Origin: an uncultured Collinsella sp.
Lineage (GTDB): Bacteria > Actinomycetota > Coriobacteriia > Coriobacteriales > Coriobacteriaceae
Assembly (NCBI GenBank): GCA_900545445.1
Contig: UQZH01000008.1
Coordinates: 1 to 59,366, forward strand
Reading direction: 5' to 3'
DNA: 59,366 nt
Below are positions 31,111 through 39,336 of this stretch, in pieces (within the stretch, counting starts at the first letter, position 1; each line of letters begins with the position of its first letter). The notes below the pieces were generated by a model. The model had not been told where the DNA came from. It made no database searches and was given only the letters and a program-made list of their open reading frames with translations. The translations under genes and the position numbers were made by a program.

Positions 31111-32007
31111 CTATGCGTCCGCGTGAACGAGCAGGCAGCGGAGCGTACCGGAGCAACCTTCGTAGGGGCGTTTGCCGGCGCCGTAGCCGACGGCTTCGAT
31201 GCGGTAGCGTGAGGGCAGTTGGTCGGACGTGCGCAGCGCGGTGACGATGGCGGCGCCCGTCGGCGTCACGAGCTCGCCGGCGACCGGTGCAGGCGTGAGG
31301 GCGATATTGCCCGCCTGGCACAGGTTGACGACAGCGGGGACGGGAATGGGCATGAGGCCGTGGGCGCAGCGAATGGTGCCGTGGCCCTCGGAAAGCGACT
31401 CGACCACGATGTCCTCAATACCCAGGTCATTGAGGCAGATGGCGACAGAGCAGACGTCGACGATGGAGTCGACGGCGCCCACCTCGTGAAACAGGACGGT
31501 GTCGGGCGTTTTGCCGTGAGCCTTTGCCTCGGCATCGGCGAGTACGGAAAAAATGGCGAGGGCACGACGCTTGGCACCATCGCTTAGCCGTGAGTCATCG
31601 ATGATGGCGGTGACATCCGCCAAAGAACGGTGGTGATGGTGGTGGGCGTGATGGTGACCCTCATGGTCATGCTCGTGGCAGTGCTCGTGTTCGTGCTCAT
31701 CATGGTCATGATGGTGGTGCTCATGCTCGTGCATGTGCTCGGTGCCCGCTTCGTTGCCGTAGAGCCAGGCCATATCGTGATCGTGGTTCTCGAGCCCCTC
31801 TGCAAGCTGGACGTCGAAATCGCAGGCGTCGATGCCATGCTTGTTTACGCGCGTCACGGCGATCGAAAAGCCGTCGACCGGCAGCGTGGCGAGCTGTTCG
31901 CGTAGGTGCTCCTCGCTGGCGCCCAGGTCGAGCAGGGCCGCGACGGTCATATCGCCGCTGATGCCCGAGGTGCCATCGATGATAAGCGTGTGCTGATGGT
32001 TAGACAT
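31111..32007 (-). CDS. larC: LarC nickel-insertion protein, lacking the C-terminal domain
   Basis: LarC completes the nickel-pincer cofactor by CTP-dependent metal insertion. This 298-residue product has the N-terminal signature IDGTSGISGDMTVAALLDLGA, a very His-rich linker (about 92-132; more than 20 His) that could store or deliver nickel, and the segments FHEVGAVDSIVDV and GAGKRPYEG. It stops there. Known complete LarC proteins have about 400 residues; in L. plantarum they arise when larC1 is joined to larC2 by ribosomal frameshifting. No larC2 sequence follows, because the TetR gene begins 2 bases after the stop. The start follows AAGGAG. Confidence 0.85.
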   Translation of the reverse strand: MSNHQHTLIIDGTSGISGDMTVAALLDLGASEEHLREQLATLPVDGFSIAVTRVNKHGIDACDFDVQLAEGLENHDHDMAWLYGNEAGTEHMHEHEHHHHDHDEHEHEHCHEHDHEGHHHAHHHHHRSLADVTAIIDDSRLSDGAKRRALAIFSVLADAEAKAHGKTPDTVLFHEVGAVDSIVDVCSVAICLNDLGIEDIVVESLSEGHGTIRCAHGLMPIPVPAVVNLCQAGNIALTPAPVAGELVTPTGAAIVTALRTSDQLPSRYRIEAVGYGAGKRPYEGCSGTLRCLLVHADA

Positions 32008-32017
32008 GGAATGCTCC

Positions 32018-32800
32018 TTAACGGGCGCGGGGTGTGCCGGCGCTCAGATGATTGATAAGACTTGCCTGGTATGCGGCACCAAAGCCATTGTCGATATTGA
32101 CGACCGAAATGCCGCTGGCGCAGGAGTTGAGCATGGCGAGCAGTGCGGCTACGCCACCAAAGCTCGCGCCGTAGCCCACGCTGGTGGGAACGGCAATGAC
32201 CGGACAGCTCACCAGGCCGCCGATAACGCTCGCCAGCGCGCCTTCCATGCCGGCGATGGCGATGACCACCTGTGCCTGGGCAAGCTCCTCGGCATGCGCG
32301 AGCAGACGGTGCAGGCCGGCGACACCTACGTCGTAGAGGCGATCGACCTCGTTGCCATAGAACTCGGCCGTCACTGCCGCCTCTTCGGCGACGGGCAGGT
32401 CGCTCGTGCCGGCGCAGGCGACGACGATGCGTCCGTTGCCGGTGGGGGAGGGCTTGCCTCCCACGAGGGCGAGCTGTGCGTCCGGGGCATATCCCAGGTC
32501 GATGCCGTTGTCGAGGAGCTCCGAGGTGCGGGCTGCCTTTTCGGCGTCCAGGCGCGTGACCAGGATGCGCTCCTGGCCGGCATCGCGCAGTGCTTCGATA
32601 ATGGCGGCAACCTGCTCGGCGGTTTTACCGGCGCCGTAGACAACCTCGCCGGCTCCCTGGCGCACCCCGCGCGAAAGATCGAGCTGTGCAAAACCCAGGT
32701 CGGCGGTTGGCGCCGTCTGGATGCGCGTGAGGGCGTCTGCCGGGGCGACTGCTCCGCCGGCAACATCGCTCAGCAACTGCTCAAGATCTCGCTTATCCAT
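32018..32800 (-). CDS. larB: LarB, nicotinate adenine dinucleotide carboxylase/hydrolase
   Basis: This 260-residue protein performs the first step of nickel-pincer cofactor synthesis, carboxylating and cleaving nicotinic acid adenine dinucleotide. The C-terminal half is AIR-carboxylase (PurE)-like with TSDLPVAEEA near 132, AGMEGALASVIGGL near 184 and PTSVGYGASFGG near 207. The ATG at 32800 has GAAGGG upstream; the open frame 11 codons earlier lacks a site. larC begins 10 bases after its stop. The sulfur-inserting enzyme LarE, needed to complete the pathway, is not in the window. Confidence 0.9.
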   Translation of the reverse strand: MDKRDLEQLLSDVAGGAVAPADALTRIQTAPTADLGFAQLDLSRGVRQGAGEVVYGAGKTAEQVAAIIEALRDAGQERILVTRLDAEKAARTSELLDNGIDLGYAPDAQLALVGGKPSPTGNGRIVVACAGTSDLPVAEEAAVTAEFYGNEVDRLYDVGVAGLHRLLAHAEELAQAQVVIAIAGMEGALASVIGGLVSCPVIAVPTSVGYGASFGGVAALLAMLNSCASGISVVNIDNGFGAAYQASLINHLSAGTPRAR

Positions 32801-32844
32801 ATATGTTCCCTTCGACGGCGCAAAGTCTAGCACTCAAAGGGTAT

Positions 32845-32878
32845 GTTTCCGAACACTAAGACAAAATTGTTCGGAAAC
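32845..32878. promoter_or_regulatory. Inverted repeat before larB (candidate TetR operator)
   Basis: GTTTCCGAACA (32845-32855) and TGTTCGGAAAC (32868-32878) are perfect 11-bp arms around a 12-base spacer. On the - strand a TATAGT hexamer lies directly upstream, so a bound repressor would block larB-larC-tetR. The regulator assignment is inferred from position. Confidence 0.55.
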
Positions 32879-32914
32879 TATAGGACAGACTGATTCAATT
32901 GTTAGACGGATCGG

Positions 32915-33550
32915 CTAGTCGCGCAGGATGATGTCCATGGCGAGCATCAGGTTGCGCTCGTCGATGGCAAACGGGGCGGCCTCGCGCGTCTTGGGCTTGG
33001 CGCAAAACGCGATGCCCGTGCCCGCGGCCTGAATCATGGGGATGTCGTTGGCGCCGTCGCCGATCGCGACGGTGTGGGCCATGTCGACACCGCACTCAAC
33101 CGCCCAATCCAGCAGCTGGATGAGCTTGGACTCCTTGGTCACGATGTCTGCCGCCAGCTTACCGGTGAGCTTGCCGTCCACGACCTCCAGGCGGTTAGCG
33201 AGGCAAAAGTCGATGCCCGCGGCGGCCACGATCTTGTCGGCGACCTCGTGAAAGCCGCCGCTTACCACGCCGACCTTCCAGCCCTTGCTGTGTGCCGAGC
33301 GCACAAGCTCCAGCGCGCCGGGGGTAAACGTCACGCGCTCAAAGGTGCGCTCGAATACGCTCTCATCCAAGCCGGCAAGCAGCCCCACGCGTTCCTCGAG
33401 CGCCTGCTTAAAGTCGAGCTCGCCGCGCATGGCGCGCTCGGTGATCTGCGCTACCTGCTCGCCCACGCCGGCCTCCTCGCCCAACAGGTCGATGACCTCC
33501 TGGTTGATGAGCGTGGAGTCGATATCCATAACGATGAGGCGTGCGGTCAT
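32915..33550 (-). CDS. serB: Phosphoserine phosphatase
   Basis: This 211-residue HAD-superfamily enzyme releases L-serine from O-phosphoserine, the last step of serine synthesis. HAD motif I is MDIDSTLI near 8-15 (nucleophile Asp, then Asp), motif II is VVSGGFHEVA near 102, and motif IV is GDGANDIPMI near 163. It lacks the N-terminal ACT domain found in some SerB proteins. The ATG at 33550 is supported by GGAAAGG. It is transcribed away from aspS and toward larB with no obvious terminator between, so some read-through into the lar genes is possible. Confidence 0.92.
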   Translation of the reverse strand: MTARLIVMDIDSTLINQEVIDLLGEEAGVGEQVAQITERAMRGELDFKQALEERVGLLAGLDESVFERTFERVTFTPGALELVRSAHSKGWKVGVVSGGFHEVADKIVAAAGIDFCLANRLEVVDGKLTGKLAADIVTKESKLIQLLDWAVECGVDMAHTVAIGDGANDIPMIQAAGTGIAFCAKPKTREAAPFAIDERNLMLAMDIILRD

Positions 33551-33743
33551 GACGGGCCTTTCCGAGTGCGGTTGTATTGGGGCACATTGTCGCACGCCGC
33601 GCGCTTGGGCGACGGCCAGGCCGCGTCAATTGTTTCGTCTCCGTCAAGTCTTTGGGCAAGAGCTACTTTTTCGCGGCACATCGACGCGGGTGCGATAAGA
33701 TAGAACGCCATGCCCGGCTGCGCGGTTTACGCAGGCTGGGCAA

Positions 33744-33785
33744 ATCTGTACGACGCCGCCCGGAACGACACGGGGCGGCACAGAT
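33744..33785 (+). promoter_or_regulatory. Stable leader hairpin in the aspS 5' region
   Basis: ATCTGT and GCCGCCC on the left (33744-33761, with a 5-base bulge) pair with GGGCGGC and ACAGAT on the right (33773-33785). The ribosome site AAAGGAGG starts 5 bases later. No T-box consensus is visible, so a regulatory role is uncertain. Confidence 0.4.
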
Positions 33786-33806
33786 CCATAAAGGAGGATC
33801 ACTGGT

Positions 33807-35594
33807 ATGAGCCAGACCCGTCCCATCGATGAGCATTCCATGCACACCCGTACCTGCGGCGAGCTTCGCTTCGAGAACGTGGGCGAAGAGGTCACCCTCA
33901 CCGGTTGGGTGAGCCGTCGCCGCGACCACGGCGGCCTTATCTTCTGTGACCTTCGCGACCGCGAGGGCATCACGCAGCTCACCTTCGACCCCGAGCACTC
34001 CGACGGCGATGCCTTTAAGATCGCCGAGACCATGCGTCCCGAGTGGCCCATCAAGATCCACGGCGTCGTGCGCGCTCGTGGCGAGGAGACCACCAACACC
34101 AAGCTCGCGACCGGCGAGATCGAGGTCCTGACCGACCACGCCGAGGTACTCAATACGTCCGTCACCCCGCCGTTCCAGATCGAGGACGGCATCGAGACCA
34201 GCGAGGACACCCGCCTGCGCTATCGCTATCTGGACCTCCGTCGTCCCGAAATGATGGCCAACCTCAAGCTGCGCTCCGACTTCACCTTTGCCATTCGCGA
34301 GGCGCTGCACAACCGTGAGTTCATGGAGGTTGAGACGCCCTCCCTGTTCAAGTCCACGCCCGAGGGCGCCCGCGACTTCATCGTCCCCAGCCGCATCCAG
34401 CCGGGTAACTTCTACGCCCTGCCGCAGTCCCCGCAGCTCCTGAAGCAGCTGCTCATGGTCGGTGGTGTCGAGCGCTACTACCAGGTTGCCAAGTGCTTCC
34501 GCGACGAGGACCTGCGTGCCGACCGCCAGCCCGAGTTCACTCAGGTCGATATCGAGATGTCCTTCGTGGACCAGAACGATGTCATGAGCGCGCTCGAAGA
34601 GGTTCTTGCCGATGCTTTCGGTCGCATGGGCGTCGAGATGCCCACGCCGCTGCGCCGCATGAACTACTGGGATGCCATGGACACCTATGGCTCCGACAAG
34701 CCCGATACCCGCTATGGCATGCACCTGGTCGACCTGACCGACATCTTTGCCAACTCCAAGTTCAAGGTCTTTGCGACTGCCGCGAACGAGGAGGGCTCTG
34801 TCGTCAAGGCCATCAACGCCAAGGGCGCCGGTGCCTGGGCACGTGCCAAGATCGATAAGCTCGCCGGCGTGGCCTCCACGTTTGGCGCCAAGGGCCTGGC
34901 CTGGATCGCCTTCCGCGAGGACGGCTCCATCAACAGCCCCATCGTCAAGTTCTTCTCGGACGAGGAGATGGCTGCTCTGCGCGAGCGCATGGACGTCGAG
35001 CCTGGCGACCTCGTGATGTTCGCCGCCGGCCCGCGCCTGCTCTCTGACGAGATCCTGGGCGGCATGCGTTCCCACATGGCCAACGCACTCGAGATCAAGC
35101 GTGAGGGCCACGACTTCCTGTGGGTCGTCAACTTCCCGCTGTTCCACTGGGATGAGGACCGCAAGGCCTACGCTGCCGAGCATCAGCCCTTCACGCTGCC
35201 GACCGAGACCGACATCGCCAAGATCGAGGCCGACCCGCTGGCGGCCGGTTCTTGCACCTACGACTTTGTCATGGACGGCTTTGAGGCCGGCGGTGGCGGT
35301 ATGCGTATCCACAACGCCGAGATGCAGATGTCCATGCTCAAGCTCCTGGGCTTTACCGAGGAGCGCGCCGAGTCGCAGTTCGGCTTCCTCATGGAGGCCC
35401 TCAAGTTTGGTGCGCCCCCGATGGGCGGTTTCGCTCTGGGCCTGGACCGCGTGTGCATGCTGCTCACCGGTTCCGACTCCATCCGCGACGTCATGGCGTT
35501 CCCCAAGACGGCCAGCGGCTCCGACCTCATGTCGGGCGCCCCGAGTGCCGTTAGTGGCGCCCAGCTCAAGGACGTCAGCCTGCGCCTGATGTAG
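33807..35594 (+). CDS. aspS: Aspartyl-tRNA synthetase (bacterial type)
   Basis: This 595-residue class II synthetase charges tRNA-Asp, or both Asp and Asn tRNAs in organisms lacking AsnRS. The N-terminal OB-fold anticodon domain contains TLTGWVSRRRDHGG near 31-44. Motif 2 is FRDEDLRADRQPEFTQ near 231, the bacterial GAD insertion domain follows, and motif 3 is PPMGGFALGLDRV near 538. The ATG follows a strong AAAGGAGGATC. Length and domain order are normal for bacterial AspRS. Confidence 0.97.
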   Translation: MSQTRPIDEHSMHTRTCGELRFENVGEEVTLTGWVSRRRDHGGLIFCDLRDREGITQLTFDPEHSDGDAFKIAETMRPEWPIKIHGVVRARGEETTNTKLATGEIEVLTDHAEVLNTSVTPPFQIEDGIETSEDTRLRYRYLDLRRPEMMANLKLRSDFTFAIREALHNREFMEVETPSLFKSTPEGARDFIVPSRIQPGNFYALPQSPQLLKQLLMVGGVERYYQVAKCFRDEDLRADRQPEFTQVDIEMSFVDQNDVMSALEEVLADAFGRMGVEMPTPLRRMNYWDAMDTYGSDKPDTRYGMHLVDLTDIFANSKFKVFATAANEEGSVVKAINAKGAGAWARAKIDKLAGVASTFGAKGLAWIAFREDGSINSPIVKFFSDEEMAALRERMDVEPGDLVMFAAGPRLLSDEILGGMRSHMANALEIKREGHDFLWVVNFPLFHWDEDRKAYAAEHQPFTLPTETDIAKIEADPLAAGSCTYDFVMDGFEAGGGGMRIHNAEMQMSMLKLLGFTEERAESQFGFLMEALKFGAPPMGGFALGLDRVCMLLTGSDSIRDVMAFPKTASGSDLMSGAPSAVSGAQLKDVSLRLM

Positions 35595-35617
35595 GCGAGT
35601 GGCTACATATTGCCCGC

Positions 35618-35652
35618 AACGAGGGAAGGACGCGTGCCTTCCCTCGTTTTTT
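35618..35652 (+). terminator. Terminator after aspS
   Basis: AACGAGGGAAGG and CCTTCCCTCGTT pair perfectly over 12 bp with a 7-base loop and run into TTTTTT. Confidence 0.92.
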
Positions 35653-35737
35653 GTGAGACGGGGGTGCGCCGGTAACGTACAATAACTACCACGTGGCTGG
35701 GTTTGCCGGCCGAATGTGCGATGTCGTGGGAGGGGAC

Positions 35738-35986
35738 ATGGTCGAGTTTACAAAGACGATTAAAGATCCGTTGGGATTACATGCCCGCCCGGTTGCGCTG
35801 CTCTATGACATCATTGCCAAGCATCGTAGCGACGTGTCAGTCAGCATCGGCGATCGCCACACGGATGGCCGCGATGTCATGGGACTCATGGCCCTCTATG
35901 GTGAGTGCGGCGAGAGCGTCGTCTTTCGTGTTTCGGGCGTAGACGAGGCTTCCTGCGTTACGTCGATCAGAAACCTCTCGCTCTAA
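35738..35986 (+). CDS. HPr-family phosphocarrier protein with Asp at the regulatory Ser46 position
   Basis: This 82-residue cytosolic protein resembles the PTS phosphocarrier HPr. The phosphorylation site DPLGLHARPVAL places the catalytic His at residue 15. The region where HPrK would phosphorylate Ser46 reads GRDVMGLM, with Arg45-Asp46, so the kinase site is absent and an acidic residue stands in its place. The ATG at 35738 follows GGGAGGGG. No enzyme I gene lies beside it and it is flanked by terminators, so it may serve PTS systems elsewhere or have a regulatory role. Confidence 0.85.
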   Translation: MVEFTKTIKDPLGLHARPVALLYDIIAKHRSDVSVSIGDRHTDGRDVMGLMALYGECGESVVFRVSGVDEASCVTSIRNLSL

Positions 35987-35995
35987 GCATGACGG

Positions 35996-36035
35996 GGCGC
36001 GGCAAAGGACAGCTCTTTGCCGCGCCTTTTTGTTT
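35996..36035 (+). terminator. Terminator after the HPr gene
   Basis: GGCGCGGCAAAG and CTTTGCCGCGCC form a perfect 12-bp stem followed by TTTTTGTTTTG. Confidence 0.92.
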
Positions 36036-36083
36036 TGTTTCGTATAGGAAACTTTTTCGAAATCTGAATGGGGACCCTTTCCA

Positions 36084-36137
36084 AAAAGTTAACCACGTGT
36101 TAGTTTACTAAAGCGAACATAGACGTGGTTAACTTTT
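36084..36137. promoter_or_regulatory. 15-bp-arm inverted repeat upstream of feoA
   Basis: AAAAGTTAACCACGT (36084-36098) and ACGTGGTTAACTTTT (36123-36137) are perfectly complementary. The 24-base spacer contains TTAGTTTACTAA, which resembles half of a DtxR/IdeR-type iron box. It lies 42 bases before the first feo gene. Confidence 0.55.
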
Positions 36138-36179
36138 ATCGCGTCGATGTTAAGGACGAACTGACGTTAGGAGCTACTC

Positions 36180-36422
36180 ATGTCTTGCGGACCGCAGATG
36201 CCGGCCATGCCGCTTTCGATGGTAAAAGCGGGCGAAACCGTGCGCGTGTCTCGTGTAAAGGGCAATGAGGACATGAAGCACCACCTCAAGGACCTCGGCT
36301 TTGTCGAGGGCAACGAAATCCACGTGGTGAGCTCGAGTGGCGCCAATATCATCGTCACGGTGCTGGGCGCACGCTTTGGCATCGATTCCAAGGTGGCCAT
36401 GCACATCATGACCGTCGGTTAG
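36180..36422 (+). CDS. feoA: FeoA-domain protein (first copy)
   Basis: This 80-residue SH3-like protein of the ferrous-iron transporter has typical motifs AGETVRVSRVKG and HHLKDLGFVEGNEIHVV. It starts at ATG 36180 after TTAGGAGC. FeoA proteins bind or regulate the cytosolic G domain of FeoB. A second feoA follows 39 bases later, then feoB. The first 12 residues (SCGPQMPAMPLS) form a short extension with one Cys. Confidence 0.88.
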   Translation: MSCGPQMPAMPLSMVKAGETVRVSRVKGNEDMKHHLKDLGFVEGNEIHVVSSSGANIIVTVLGARFGIDSKVAMHIMTVG

Positions 36423-36461
36423 TTCGCAGCATTTGATAAAAACCGAAAGGGGGACAAGAGG

Positions 36462-36683
36462 ATGAAGACGTTGGGTGACGTTAAGGTGGGCGAGAGCTCT
36501 ACCATCGTCAAGCTTCACGGTGAGGGCGCGCTTCGCCGCCACCTTATGGACCTGGGGCTCATCAAGGGCACTTCGTTCAAGGTCGTGAAGGTTGCACCGC
36601 TCGGTGATCCGGTCGAGATCAACGTGCGCGGCTACGAGCTTTCCATCCGCAAGGAGGAGGCCGCCGTCGTCGAGGTTCAGTAA
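36462..36683 (+). CDS. FeoA-domain protein (second copy)
   Basis: This 73-residue FeoA homologue has motifs VGESSTIVKLHGEG and RHLMDLGLIKGTSFKVVKVAPLGDPVEI, closer to the canonical FeoA signature (LG-LIKG...APLGDP) than the first copy. A GGGGGACAAGAGG site precedes the ATG. Two unlike FeoA proteins before FeoB are common in Gram-positive anaerobes. The gap to feoB holds an iron-box-like sequence, so feoB may also have its own promoter. Confidence 0.88.
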   Translation: MKTLGDVKVGESSTIVKLHGEGALRRHLMDLGLIKGTSFKVVKVAPLGDPVEINVRGYELSIRKEEAAVVEVQ

Positions 36684-36714
36684 GGACTCGCGGCGCATAT
36701 TTCTGCAGATAAAG

Positions 36715-36733
36715 TTAGGTTTTTCTAACTTAA
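36715..36733. promoter_or_regulatory. DtxR/IdeR-type box upstream of feoB
   Basis: TTAGGTTTTTCTAACTTAA closely resembles the 19-bp DtxR/IdeR consensus (TTAGGTTAG-S-CTAACCTAA), with both half sites recognisable. It lies 73 bases before feoB, so an iron-bound repressor could act here. Confidence 0.6.
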
Positions 36734-36806
36734 TGCTGCAACTTTGAAGCACATTATCCAGCCTGCGCGGAGAAAGCAGCGCAGGCACACAAGGAAGAAG
36801 GATTGA

Positions 36807-39134
36807 ATGGCGGATTCTCAGATCCATGTCGCGCTGGCGGGTAACCCCAACTGCGGCAAGACCACGCTTTTCAACCTGATTACCGGCGCCAACGGCTACG
36901 TTGGCAACTGGCCCGGCGTCACGGTTGAGAAAAAGGAAGCCAAGCTCCTAAGCGACAAGAACGTTACCATTACGGACCTCCCCGGCATCTACTCGCTTTC
37001 CCCCTACAGTCCCGAGGAACAATGCTCGCGCGATTACCTCATGAGCGGAGAGCCCGATGTCGTCGTCCAGGTGGTCGACGCCACCAACCTCGAGCGCAAC
37101 CTGTACCTGGCGCTTCAGGTTATCGAGACCGGCCTGCCCGTGGTCGTTGCCCTCAACATGGCCGACTTGGTCGAGAAGAACGGTGACAAGATCGACACGG
37201 ACAAGCTCTCCAAGAAGCTCGGCTGCCCGGTTATGATGATCTCCGCTCTTAAGAACAAGGGCATCAAGGAGCTGTTCGAGCAGGTTAAGAAGTCCGCTGC
37301 TTCCAAGGGCCAGGTGCCGGAGCACAAGTTCGATTCTTCTATCGAGGACGTTCTAGACCACATCGAGAACAACCTTCCGGCGAGCGTTCCCGCCAACAAG
37401 CGCCGCTATTACGCCGTCAAGCTGTTCGAGCGTGATGCAGACGCCTGCAAACTCATCAACCTCACCAAGGAGAAGGCCGCTCGCGTGGGGGAGCTGGTCG
37501 CCCAGTGCGAGCAGGATTGCGACGACGATGCCGAGTCCATCATCACCGGCGAGCGTTACGGCGTCATCGCGCACATCATTGACGAGTGCCTCACTAAGGC
37601 TCCGGCCAAGATGAGCACCTCCGAGAAGATCGACCGCGTGGTTACCAACCGTATCCTGGGCCTGCCGATCTTTGTGGTCATCATGTTCTGTGTGTACTAC
37701 ATCGCCGTTTCTACCTTGGGCGGCACGGTGACCGACTTCACCAACGACCAGCTCTTCGGTACCGACGGTTGGTACGTGCTCGGTCAGGGTCGCGACGCCT
37801 ACGACGCAGCTGTCGAGGCTGCGGGCGACAATGCCGACTCGGTCGACCCGGCGCAGTACGGCCCCTATGTCCCCGGCATCACCACCGTGGTGCACGACGC
37901 CCTTGTGGCAGGCGGCACCGAGGACGGTGGCCTGGTTGATTCGCTGGTCTGCGACGGTATCGTCGGCGGTCTGGGTGCCATCTTTGGCTTTGTGCCTCAG
38001 ATGTTCCTGCTGTTCGTCATGCTGTCCTTCCTGGAGGACTGTGGCTACATGGCCCGTGTCGCCTTCATCATGGACCGCGTGTTCCGCCGCTTTGGCCTGT
38101 CCGGTAAGTCCTTTATTCCCATGCTCGTGTCCTCGGGCTGCGGCGTCCCCGGCGTCATGGCTACCAAGACCATCGAGAACGAGAAGGACCGCCGCATGAC
38201 GGTCATGACCACCACGTTCATTCCCTGTGGCGCCAAGCTGCCGATCATCGCCCTGCTCATGGGTTCCATCATCGGCGATTCTTCCACCACCGCCGCGTGG
38301 ATCAGCCCGCTCTTCTACTTCCTGGGCGTCTTTGCCGTCATTGCTTCGGGCCTCATGCTCAAGAAGACCAAGCTCTTCGCCGGCCGCCCGACGCCGTTCG
38401 TTATGGAGCTTCCTGCCTACCACTTCCCGGCGATCCGCTCTTGGGCGCTGCACGTGTGGGAGCGCTGCTGGGCCTTTATCAAGAAGGCCGGCACGGTCAT
38501 CTTTGCCTCCACTGTCGTGGTTTGGTTCCTGTCCAACTTTGGCAGCTACAACGGCTCCTTTGGCTTCCTGCCTGCGATGGACGGCATCCCCGAGGAGTTC
38601 ATGGACTACTCCGTGCTTGCCATGCTCGGCAACCTGGTCGCTTGGATCTTCGCCCCGCTCGGCTTTAGCACCTGGCAGGCCACCGCGCTGACTGTCTCTG
38701 GCCTTGTCGCTAAGGAGAACGTTGTCGCCACCGCCGGCTCGCTGCTGTCCGTCGCCGACGCGGGCGAGACCGACCCGAGCCTGTGGACCGCGTTTGCCGG
38801 CATGTTCCCCACCATGGGTGCTTGCGTTGCCTTTGGAGCGTTCAACCTGCTGTGCGCCCCGTGCTTTGCCGCCATGGGCACCATCCGCAACCAGATGGAT
38901 TCCGGCAAGTGGACCGCGATTGCCATCGGCTACGAGTGCGCCTTCGCTTGGGTTATCGGCCTGTTCATCAACCAGTTCTACAACCTGCTTGTGCTGGGAC
39001 AGTTTGGTATCTGGACGATTGTGGCCATCGTGCTGCTGGTTGCGATGCTCTTCCAGATCTTCCGTCCCATGCCCAAACATGCATGGACCGACGAGGACGA
39101 GACCAACACTGCTTCTGCCGCAGTTTCCGCCTAA
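36807..39134 (+). CDS. feoB: Ferrous iron transporter FeoB
   Basis: This 775-residue membrane protein imports Fe2+. The N-terminal GTPase domain shows G1 GNPNCGKTT near 11-19, G2 GNWPGVTVEKKEA near 34, G3 DLPGIYSLSPYSPEE near 57 and G4 NMAD near 121. A helical spacer follows, then a polytopic C-terminal domain with the two Gate motifs, including VSSGCGVPGVMATKT near 440-455. Residues about 305-390 hold an extended loop rich in Asp, Gly and Tyr between the first membrane segments. It ends with a cytoplasmic tail and sits in the order feoA-feoA-feoB-small Cys protein. Confidence 0.96.
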   Translation: MADSQIHVALAGNPNCGKTTLFNLITGANGYVGNWPGVTVEKKEAKLLSDKNVTITDLPGIYSLSPYSPEEQCSRDYLMSGEPDVVVQVVDATNLERNLYLALQVIETGLPVVVALNMADLVEKNGDKIDTDKLSKKLGCPVMMISALKNKGIKELFEQVKKSAASKGQVPEHKFDSSIEDVLDHIENNLPASVPANKRRYYAVKLFERDADACKLINLTKEKAARVGELVAQCEQDCDDDAESIITGERYGVIAHIIDECLTKAPAKMSTSEKIDRVVTNRILGLPIFVVIMFCVYYIAVSTLGGTVTDFTNDQLFGTDGWYVLGQGRDAYDAAVEAAGDNADSVDPAQYGPYVPGITTVVHDALVAGGTEDGGLVDSLVCDGIVGGLGAIFGFVPQMFLLFVMLSFLEDCGYMARVAFIMDRVFRRFGLSGKSFIPMLVSSGCGVPGVMATKTIENEKDRRMTVMTTTFIPCGAKLPIIALLMGSIIGDSSTTAAWISPLFYFLGVFAVIASGLMLKKTKLFAGRPTPFVMELPAYHFPAIRSWALHVWERCWAFIKKAGTVIFASTVVVWFLSNFGSYNGSFGFLPAMDGIPEEFMDYSVLAMLGNLVAWIFAPLGFSTWQATALTVSGLVAKENVVATAGSLLSVADAGETDPSLWTAFAGMFPTMGACVAFGAFNLLCAPCFAAMGTIRNQMDSGKWTAIAIGYECAFAWVIGLFINQFYNLLVLGQFGIWTIVAIVLLVAMLFQIFRPMPKHAWTDEDETNTASAAVSA

Positions 39135-39162
39135 GTCCGAATAAGGATTAACCCCTTTCCAC

Positions 39163-39196
39163 GAGCCCGGGTGTCCCAGCGACCCCGGGCTTTTTG
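39163..39196 (+). terminator. Terminator after feoB
   Basis: AGCCCGGG and CCCGGGCT pair around a 12-base loop and are followed by TTTTT. Confidence 0.85.
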
Positions 39197-39336
39197 TGCA
39201 TGGGAGACAGATTACTTTGCCCCAGAAGTTAAGATGTGGCGTTTCCGCAGATAAAACCGACCAAAATAAACCTGTCCCTTTTTGGTAGGTGGAGAATGGG
39301 GTAAAGTAAGTGGTGGTTAACTAGAGGAGGCTTGCT

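Noticed and set aside
31582..31760. Low-complexity ATG/GTG repeat region considered as a microsatellite or coding hydrophobic + strand ORF
   Set aside because: It is the His-rich linker of LarC on the - strand; the + strand Met/Val-rich frame is a shadow of CAC/CAT codons.
33700..33806. T-box leader of aspS
   Set aside because: The T-box antiterminator consensus (AGGGTGG-type) and a specifier loop with an Asp codon in a proper stem are missing.
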